Below are positions 6,082-11,151 of a DNA stretch of 11,151 nucleotides, piece after piece. This stretch comes from Alphaproteobacteria bacterium (GTDB lineage: Bacteria > Pseudomonadota > Alphaproteobacteria > Micropepsales > Micropepsaceae): contig PKWC01000077.1 of NCBI GenBank assembly GCA_003131925.1, positions 1 through 11,151 on the forward strand. The letters are read 5' to 3'. Within the stretch, counting starts at the first letter, position 1. Every line of letters starts with the position of its first letter. Position numbers and translations under genes: made by a program. Under the pieces are notes generated by a model. That model had not been told where the DNA came from, did no database searches, and saw nothing but the letters and a program-made list of their open reading frames with translations.

Positions 6082-7334
6082 GCGACAGCTTCCGCCGCGA
6101 CGTGATTGGCGGCAGCAGAAATGATGCGCATGCGCATCAATGTTCGCGGCTCAGCCTGCTGTCCAAAACGCGCGGAGACGAAGCAGGGGGTTCGGCCACG
6201 GCCAGCCTCTTCAACCAGCACCGTTTGTACACCGCCCACGAGATCATTCAGCCGGATGGCAAGTTTCTGCGCGCCATGCGCGCGCAGGCGGTTGGCGCGT
6301 TCCCTGACTGTCGCGCGCGCAAGCTGGGGCATCCGCGCCGCGGACGTTCCGTGTCTGGGGCTGTAGGGAAACACGTGCAGGAATGTAAGGCCGGCGTCGT
6401 CCACAAGCTTTAGCGTGTTCCGGAACATCTCCTCACTTTCGGTGGGAAAGCCGGCGATCAGATCCGCGCCAAAGGCGGTGTCGGGCCGCAATCGCCGCAC
6501 TTGCTCGCAGAAAGCAATCGTGTCGCGCCGCGAATGCCGTCTTTTCATGCGCTTCAGGATCAGGTCGTCACCCGACTGCGCGGAGAGATGAAAATGCGGC
6601 ATCAGCCGTTCTTCTTCGGCGATCGCGCACATAAGCTCCGCGTCGGCCTCGATGGAATCGATAGACGAGAGACGCAGCCGCGGAAGAGAGGGCACTATCC
6701 GCAATAGCTTGCGAACCAACGTGCCGAGCGAAGGGAAGCCGGGAAGATCGGCGCCGTAGGCGGTCAGATCCACGCCGGTGAGCACGATTTCTGGATAGCC
6801 ATGCGCGCAGAGACGCTGCGCTTCCTCGATGACCGCACCCATGGGCACGCTGCGCGAATTTCCCCGCCCGAAAGGGATGATGCAAAAGGTGCAGCGGTGG
6901 TCGCAACCATTTTGAATTTGCAGGAAGGCGCGGGCGCGGCCCTGAAAAGAATCCACGAATTGCGCGGCGGTTTCCTTAACCGACATGATGTCGTTGACAC
7001 GCACCCGTTCGGCTGCGGCGACGCCGAAATCCGCGTAGCTCGCAGTTTCGAGCTTCTCGCGATTGCCGAGCACCAGATCCACTTCCGGCATGATCGCGTA
7101 GGTCGCGGGCTCGGTCTGGGCGGCGCATCCCGTGACGATGATTTTCGTCTGTGCGTTGCCGCGCCGTTTCCTGCGGATCGCCTGGCGCGACTGCCGCACG
7201 GCCTCGGCCGTGACCGCACAGGTGTTGAAGATCGTGACATCCTGCAATCCGGCCTCGGCGGCCCGCGCCCTGATGGCTTCGGATTCGTAGGCGTTCAGCC
7301 GACAGCCGAAAGTGATCACCTCCGGGCCGCTCAT
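6078..7334 (-). CDS. mtaB: tRNA (N6-threonylcarbamoyladenosine(37)-C2) methylthiotransferase MtaB
   Basis: This 418-residue cytoplasmic radical-SAM enzyme converts t6A at position 37 of ANN-decoding tRNAs to ms2t6A. The N-terminal UPF0004 domain carries the three auxiliary-cluster cysteines Cys11 (TFGCRLN), Cys39 (NTCAVT) and Cys70 (VTGCAAQ). The radical-SAM motif is Cys144, Cys148, Cys151 (GCDHRCTFCIIPFGRG). A TRAM-like C-terminal region follows from about residue 350. The opening ITFGCRLNAYESE and the C-x-x-x-C-x-x-C spacing are typical of MtaB rather than MiaB or RimO, and the family length fits. The start at 7334 overlaps the dapF stop by ATGA with no clear ribosome binding site. The dapF-mtaB-ftsY order is familiar in Alphaproteobacteria. 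Confidence 0.95.
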   Translation of the reverse strand: MSGPEVITFGCRLNAYESEAIRARAAEAGLQDVTIFNTCAVTAEAVRQSRQAIRRKRRGNAQTKIIVTGCAAQTEPATYAIMPEVDLVLGNREKLETASYADFGVAAAERVRVNDIMSVKETAAQFVDSFQGRARAFLQIQNGCDHRCTFCIIPFGRGNSRSVPMGAVIEEAQRLCAHGYPEIVLTGVDLTAYGADLPGFPSLGTLVRKLLRIVPSLPRLRLSSIDSIEADAELMCAIAEEERLMPHFHLSAQSGDDLILKRMKRRHSRRDTIAFCEQVRRLRPDTAFGADLIAGFPTESEEMFRNTLKLVDDAGLTFLHVFPYSPRHGTSAARMPQLARATVRERANRLRAHGAQKLAIRLNDLVGGVQTVLVEEAGRGRTPCFVSARFGQQAEPRTLMRMRIISAAANHVAAEAVA

Positions 7335-8170
7335 TGGCGCATACCCAACGCGGCAAGATCAATCTGCCCGGTGAAGGCCAGGGTTGCGCCGCCGGTCATC
7401 AGGACATGATCGTCAGCTTCGCGCCAATCGATGTTCAGAATGCCGCCATCGAGTATCACCTCCCATGCGCGCGGGCCAAGTTCGCGCCGATGCGCGGCCA
7501 CCGCGGCCGCGCAGGCCCCCGTTCCGCAAGCTCGCGTGATGCCTGCCCCGCGCTCCCAGACCCGCATCCGCAAACGGCCGGGCGCGGGCACGCTCACAAA
7601 TTCGACGTTGGTCCGCTCCGGAAACAGTGGAAGCTTTTCGATCCTGGCGCCCAGATCTGCGACCGGCGCGCGCTCCGCGTTGTCGACGAAGATGACGCAA
7701 TGCGGATTGCCCATGGATAGGGCCGTCGCCGTGAGGGATTCGCCATCCACCGGCAGCGCGAAGGCGCGCGTGTCGACGTTGTCTGCGAGTGGTATGTCCT
7801 GCCATTGCAACCTGGGAACGCCCATATCAGCGGTCACCGCGCCCGCTCCGGCGTCGCTGCATACGACCAGTCCGCCCAGCGTGTCGATGCGCACTGTCGT
7901 TTCGTCCCTTTCCTCCATCAGGAGGCGTGCCACGCAGCGCGCGCCATTGCCGCAAGCTTCTACCTCGTCGCCGTCGGCGTTGAAAATCCGCATCATGGCA
8001 TCGCCTCTGGCGCGGGGCTGTTCGATCACGATCACCTGATCGCACCCCACGCCGAGCCGCCTGTCGGCAATGGCGCGCGCCGCCGCTTCGTCCAGCGCAA
8101 GCCCATGATTGCGCGCATCGAAAACCACAAAGTCGTTCCCGAGGCCCTGCATTTTGTAGAACGGCGTCAT
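7331..8170 (-). CDS. dapF: Diaminopimelate epimerase
   Basis: DapF is a cytoplasmic, cofactor-independent epimerase that turns LL-diaminopimelate into meso-diaminopimelate, used for lysine and for peptidoglycan crosslinks. The 279-residue product has the usual length. The two catalytic cysteines are Cys73 (EACGNGARC) and Cys215 (RACGTGAC); the substrate-binding GNDFVV (11-16) and MGNPHCV (153-159) stretches are intact. I start it at ATG 8170 (MTPFYKMQGLGNDF), the conserved N-terminus; an in-frame extension to 8314 runs into the neighbouring gene and is rejected. There is no Shine-Dalgarno sequence, and a -10-like box lies 7 nt before the ATG, so the mRNA may be leaderless. It heads a four-gene coupled operon. 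Confidence 0.96.
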   Translation of the reverse strand: MTPFYKMQGLGNDFVVFDARNHGLALDEAAARAIADRRLGVGCDQVIVIEQPRARGDAMMRIFNADGDEVEACGNGARCVARLLMEERDETTVRIDTLGGLVVCSDAGAGAVTADMGVPRLQWQDIPLADNVDTRAFALPVDGESLTATALSMGNPHCVIFVDNAERAPVADLGARIEKLPLFPERTNVEFVSVPAPGRLRMRVWERGAGITRACGTGACAAAVAAHRRELGPRAWEVILDGGILNIDWREADDHVLMTGGATLAFTGQIDLAALGMRQ

Positions 8171-8177
8171 GGCGGGG

Positions 8178-8183
8178 CTTATA
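8178..8183 (-). promoter_or_regulatory. Possible -10 box of dapF, leaderless arrangement
   Basis: On the minus strand TATAAG runs from 8183 to 8178, and the dapF ATG begins at 8170, 7 nt further on. Transcription would start at or within a base or two of the ATG. No good -35 was found (TGGCTC at 17-bp spacing is poor). The absence of a ribosome binding site before dapF fits the idea. Confidence 0.35.
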
Positions 8184-8215
8184 GGCTGTGGCAGTTTGGA
8201 GAGCCAGCCAGCGCA

Positions 8216-8245
8216 TTGACGTTTCGGCGCGGTGTTCGCAATACC
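8216..8245 (+). promoter_or_regulatory. Possible promoter of the S9A peptidase gene
   Basis: TTGACG (8216-8221, 5 of 6 for a -35) is followed after 18 bp by AATACC (8240-8245), a weak -10 (3 of 6). The predicted start near 8252 would leave a leader of about 19 nt holding the AAGGAG ribosome binding site (8257-8262). It lies in the 100-bp divergent gap with dapF, so the two genes could share control. Confidence 0.4.
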
Positions 8246-8270
8246 GTTTCGGGCCGAAGGAGAGGTAGGC

Positions 8271-10436
8271 ATGCGACTGCGCGGATGGTTCGCCGTCGGA
8301 ATCGGAATTGCCACCGTTATTGCGGCGTGGGGTCATGACGGCGAGGCACGGGAACAGATGAAGGCGAACGATCCGTGGCTCTGGCTTGAAGACGTGCACG
8401 GCGCACGCCCGCTTGCCTGGGTGAAGCAGGAAAACGCACGAACGCTCGACGTGCTGGTCGCGGACCCCGACTACCGGCGCGATTACGATGCCGTGCTCTC
8501 CATTCTTGACGCCGAGGACCGCATCCCCTTCGGTGACATCGATCGGCAATATGTTTTCAACTTCTGGCAGGACCAGAAAAATCCCAAAGGTGTTTGGCGG
8601 CGAACCACAATCGCCGATTACGAGACTGCAAATCCGCATTGGGAGGCGCTGCTCGACGTCGACGGTCTCGCCGAGGCAGAACATGAGAACTGGGTCTTCA
8701 AGGGCGCCGCATGTTCGCCGGCACTCCTGCGCTGCCTTGTCTCGCTCTCCCGCGGCGGCGGCGACGCGGCAGTCGTGCGCGAATTCGATCTCGCCACGAA
8801 AAATTTTTCCGCGAACGGCTTCACGCTCGCGGAAGCGAAGTCCTACGCCGCCTATCTCGATGAAGACGCGATTCTGTTCGGCACGGATTTCGGCAAGGAT
8901 TCGCTCACGAGTTCGGGCTATCCGCGCATCGTGAAAGTCTGGAAGCGCGGCGAGCCGATCGCGAACGCAAAAGAGGCGCTCGCGGGAAAGCCCGAAGATG
9001 TTTCGGTTTCGCCCACGGCGTTGCGCGCGCCCACGGGCTCGCTGGGCGTCATCATTCGCTCCACGACCTTTTTCGAGACCGAGTATTATCTTCCGGCGGC
9101 GACCGGTGAGTGGAAAAGGCTGCCGGTGCCCCTTTCGGCCGTGCTGCAGGGCATGACCGGCGGCCAGCTCATTTTCACCTTGCGCGGGGACTGGGCGACG
9201 CCTGAAGGGAGGAAAATCGAAAAGGGCACGCTGGTCGCTATCGCCGTGAAACCGTTCCTGACCGGCGGCAAACTTCCGCCTGCGACCGTTCTCTACGCGC
9301 CGCGTGCGCGCATCTCGGTCGAACAAGTCTCGTCCGGGCGCGACGCCGTCTACGCGGCCGTTTACGACAATGTCGTAGGCAGCGTTCATGCTTTCCGGTT
9401 CGATCCAGGAAAGAACACCTGGCGCGAGACAAAGCTCGACCTGCCGGGCGGCGGCGCCACCCAAATCGTGACGGCCAACGACTACGGCCCTGAAACACAG
9501 TTCCGGTTCGAGAGCTTTCTTACGCCCACGACACTCTATGCCGATGAGGGGAGCGATCACCCGCGCGCCCTCAAGTCGATTCCCGCGCGCTTCGACGCGT
9601 CGGGGCTCTCCACGACACAGCATGAGGCGACGTCGAGGGATGGCACGAAGATTCCGTATTTCGTCGTAGCACCAGCGGGCGCCGCAGGACCACGACCCAC
9701 GATCCTCTATGGCTATGGCGGGTTCGAAATTTCGCAGACGCCCTGGTATTGGGCGAATGCGGGAAGGCTCTGGCTCGCCAAGGGTGGGGCCATCGCAGTC
9801 GCCAATATCCGTGGCGGCGGTGAGTTCGGGCCGGCCTGGCATGATGCGGCGGTCAAAATTCATCGTCAGCGCGCCTTCGACGATTTTGCCGCGGTCGCAG
9901 CCGATCTCTCCGCGCGCCGGATCACCACGCCGCGCCAGCTCGGCATCATGGGCGGCTCGAATGGCGGGCTCCTCGTCAGCACCGTCATGACGCAGCATCC
10001 CGAACTGGTCGGCGCCGTCGTCTGCCAGGTGCCGCTGACCGACATGCTCCGCTACACCAAGATCGGTGCGGGCGCGTCCTGGATTGGCGAATATGGAGAT
10101 CCGGAAAACCCGGCGATGCGCGCGGCCATCCTCAAATACTCGCCCTATCAGAACGTAAGGCCCGGCGTGAAATACCCGCCGGTGCTTTTTGTGACCGCAA
10201 CGTCGGACGATCGCGTCACGCCCGTGCATGCCCGCAAGATGGCGGCCAAGATGCTCGCGCAGGGCCACGACGTTCTCATCTTCGAAAATACGGAAGGCGG
10301 CCACGCTGCGGCGGCCGATCACCGCCAGGCCGCTGAGATGTGGGCGCTGAGCTTCGTGTATCTGAAGGAGAAGCTGGGGATGGGCGTTGGTTCAGGTGCC
10401 GCCTCCGGCACTTCGACCGTCGTGACTCCGCGCTGA
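8271..10436 (+). CDS. Prolyl oligopeptidase family serine peptidase (S9A), probably exported
   Basis: Prolyl oligopeptidases cut short peptides after proline. This 721-residue protein begins with a probable signal peptide (basic MRLRG, hydrophobic residues 6-20, Ala-rich end near 26). It continues with the family opening DPWLWLEDVHG (32-42), a propeller region to about residue 430, and a C-terminal alpha/beta hydrolase domain. Catalytic residues are Ser563 (GGSNGG), Asp646 or Asp647 (TSDDRV) and His678 (GGHAAAADH); the IRGGGEFGPAWH stretch is also typical. The start at 8271 has AAGGAG 8 nt upstream. ATG 8358 (MKANDPWLW) would give a cytoplasmic form without the signal peptide. Substrate preference cannot be read from sequence; a related S9 dipeptidyl or acyl-peptide hydrolase role is less likely. 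Confidence 0.9.
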   Translation: MRLRGWFAVGIGIATVIAAWGHDGEAREQMKANDPWLWLEDVHGARPLAWVKQENARTLDVLVADPDYRRDYDAVLSILDAEDRIPFGDIDRQYVFNFWQDQKNPKGVWRRTTIADYETANPHWEALLDVDGLAEAEHENWVFKGAACSPALLRCLVSLSRGGGDAAVVREFDLATKNFSANGFTLAEAKSYAAYLDEDAILFGTDFGKDSLTSSGYPRIVKVWKRGEPIANAKEALAGKPEDVSVSPTALRAPTGSLGVIIRSTTFFETEYYLPAATGEWKRLPVPLSAVLQGMTGGQLIFTLRGDWATPEGRKIEKGTLVAIAVKPFLTGGKLPPATVLYAPRARISVEQVSSGRDAVYAAVYDNVVGSVHAFRFDPGKNTWRETKLDLPGGGATQIVTANDYGPETQFRFESFLTPTTLYADEGSDHPRALKSIPARFDASGLSTTQHEATSRDGTKIPYFVVAPAGAAGPRPTILYGYGGFEISQTPWYWANAGRLWLAKGGAIAVANIRGGGEFGPAWHDAAVKIHRQRAFDDFAAVAADLSARRITTPRQLGIMGGSNGGLLVSTVMTQHPELVGAVVCQVPLTDMLRYTKIGAGASWIGEYGDPENPAMRAAILKYSPYQNVRPGVKYPPVLFVTATSDDRVTPVHARKMAAKMLAQGHDVLIFENTEGGHAAAADHRQAAEMWALSFVYLKEKLGMGVGSGAASGTSTVVTPR

Positions 10437-10442
10437 GCGGGT

Positions 10443-10471
10443 TTGACACTCAGACGTTCGAAGCCTAAATC
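10443..10471 (+). promoter_or_regulatory. Probable ffh promoter
   Basis: A perfect -35 consensus TTGACA lies at 10443-10448, 6 nt after the peptidase stop. At 16-17 bp spacing a -10-like CTAAATC follows (10465-10471), readable as CTAAAT or TAAATC, each about 3 of 6. Transcription would start near 10478, immediately before the hairpin cluster, giving ffh a leader of about 100 nt. Confidence 0.5.
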
Positions 10472-10480
10472 CCGGCCATT

Positions 10481-10557
10481 CCGGAAAGGCGGCATGCCTT
10501 CCGGTCCCGGGCACGGCCCGGGATCGCCTCCAGGCAGCGCGGATGCGCCCCCTGGAG
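10481..10557 (+). repeat. Cluster of three hairpins upstream of ffh
   Basis: Hairpin 1: CCGGAAAGGC (10481-10490) with GCCTTCCGG (10496-10504), 9 pairs, one bulged A, loop GGCAT. Hairpin 2: TCCCGGGC (10505-10512) with GCCCGGGA (10516-10523), a perfect 8 bp with loop ACG, directly abutting the first. Hairpin 3: CTCCAGG (10528-10534) with CCTGGAG (10551-10557), then a 2x2 internal mismatch, then GCGC (10537-10540) with GCGC (10545-10548) and loop GGAT. No T-run follows any of them, so none is a standard intrinsic terminator. They may be REP-type repeats, a structured ffh leader, or a Rho-independent-like 3' end protecting the peptidase mRNA. Confidence 0.75.
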
Positions 10558-10578
10558 CGTTTAAGCTTTGGGAAGCGC

Positions 10579-11151
10579 ATGTTCGACTCTCTGCAACGTC
10601 GCCTCGGCGGCGTGTTCGATGGGATCCGCGGCCGCGGCGCGCTCAGCGAAGCCGATGTCGAGCTGGCGCTCAAGGAAGTTCGCGCTGCGCTGCTCGACGC
10701 CGACGTGGCGCTCCCGGTCGTTACGTCCTTCATCGACAAGGTGCGCCCGCGCGCGATGGGCGAATCCGTCATCCGCTCCGTCACGCCCGGCCACCAGGTG
10801 GTCAAGATCGTCCATGACGTGCTGGTGGAGACACTGGGCGAGGAGAATGCCGGCCTCGATCTCGGCAGTCCGCCCGCGCCGATCCTGATGGTTGGCCTCC
10901 AGGGCTCGGGCAAGACAACGACGTCGGCCAAGCTCGGCCTGATGCTGCAGAACCGCGACAAGAAGCGGGTATTGATCGCTTCGCTCGATGTGCGCCGGCC
11001 CGCGGCCATGGAGCAGCTGAAAATCCTCGGCGAGCAGGCGGGCGTGCCCACGCTTCCCATTCTTGCCAACCAGTTGCCGCTCGATATTGCCAGGCGCGCG
11101 CTCGCCGCCGCCCGCGTCGGCGGATATGACGTGCTGATCCTCGACACGGCG
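10579..11151 (+). CDS. ffh: Signal recognition particle protein Ffh, N-terminal part
   Basis: Ffh is the GTPase subunit of the signal recognition particle. It binds 4.5S RNA and nascent signal or membrane sequences and docks with FtsY. The window holds the first 191 codons; the reading frame is open to the right edge, so the rest of the G domain and the M domain are missing. The N domain is residues 1 to about 95, with ALLDADVAL (37-45) typical. The G domain shows P-loop GLQGSGKT (106-113), DVRRPAA (137-143) and the start of DTAGR (189 onward). The opening MFDSLQRRLGGVFD is the family N-terminus and fixes the ATG at 10579, with GGGAAG 3 nt upstream. It follows a hairpin-rich leader. Confidence 0.97.
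   Translation, partial: MFDSLQRRLGGVFDGIRGRGALSEADVELALKEVRAALLDADVALPVVTSFIDKVRPRAMGESVIRSVTPGHQVVKIVHDVLVETLGEENAGLDLGSPPAPILMVGLQGSGKTTTSAKLGLMLQNRDKKRVLIASLDVRRPAAMEQLKILGEQAGVPTLPILANQLPLDIARRALAAARVGGYDVLILDTA

Noticed and set aside
8171..8314. N-terminal extension of dapF to 8314
   Set aside because: DapF proteins begin at the MxxFxKMxGxGNDF stretch, which starts at 8170; the extension overlaps the divergent peptidase gene.
7827..10322. An 831-codon open frame on the minus strand opposite the peptidase gene and part of dapF
   Set aside because: It is Arg/Ala/Gly-rich with no recognisable domain, lies antisense to a clearly conserved peptidase and runs into dapF in another frame. It is a GC-rich codon-bias shadow.
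10505..10530. Intrinsic terminator after the peptidase gene
   Set aside because: The stem is strong, but the bases after it are TCGCC, with no T-run, so a standard intrinsic terminator is not supported.

Overview
The window looks like ordinary core chromosome from a GC-rich Alphaproteobacterium. The grounds are System I cytochrome c maturation genes (ccmA-B-C-D-G) lying next to the block dapF–mtaB–ftsY–yciB with ffh close by, a gene order I know from alphaproteobacterial genomes, plus polyhydroxybutyrate genes and two dispersed-repeat types common in that class. I cannot name the genus.

Layout. (1) Positions 1-838, + strand: the last codons of an acetyl-CoA acetyltransferase (phaA), then phaB, which together make (R)-3-hydroxybutyryl-CoA for PHB storage. 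(2) 843-3739, + strand: ccmA, ccmB, ccmC, ccmD and ccmG, beginning 4 nt after phaB. Most junctions are 4-base stop/start overlaps, but ccmB and ccmC are separated by about 200 bp holding a palindromic repeat element. CcmA/B/C/D handle and release heme towards the CcmE chaperone, and CcmG is the periplasmic thioredoxin that prepares apocytochrome c. ccmE, ccmF and ccmH are not in the window. (3) 3740-3801: a short REP-like repeat between convergent genes. (4) 3802-4311, - strand: a MarR-family regulator with a 265-bp upstream region rich in short palindromes. (5) 4577-8170, - strand: dapF, mtaB, ftsY, yciB in transcription order, each overlapping the next by 4 bases (lysine/peptidoglycan precursor synthesis, tRNA modification, SRP receptor, inner-membrane septation protein). 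(6) 8171-8270: a divergent promoter region. (7) 8271-10436, + strand: a prolyl oligopeptidase family (S9A) enzyme with a probable signal peptide. (8) 10437-10578: a strong promoter candidate followed by three consecutive hairpins. (9) 10579 to the end, + strand: the N-terminal third or so of ffh, the SRP GTPase that partners FtsY.

I found no tRNA, rRNA, CRISPR array, insertion sequence, phage gene or defence system. Nothing here looks like a new multi-gene system. The parts that deserve attention are non-coding: the repeat element interrupting the ccm operon, the possible structured leader of ffh, the possibly leaderless dapF promoter, and the palindrome-rich region in front of the MarR gene.
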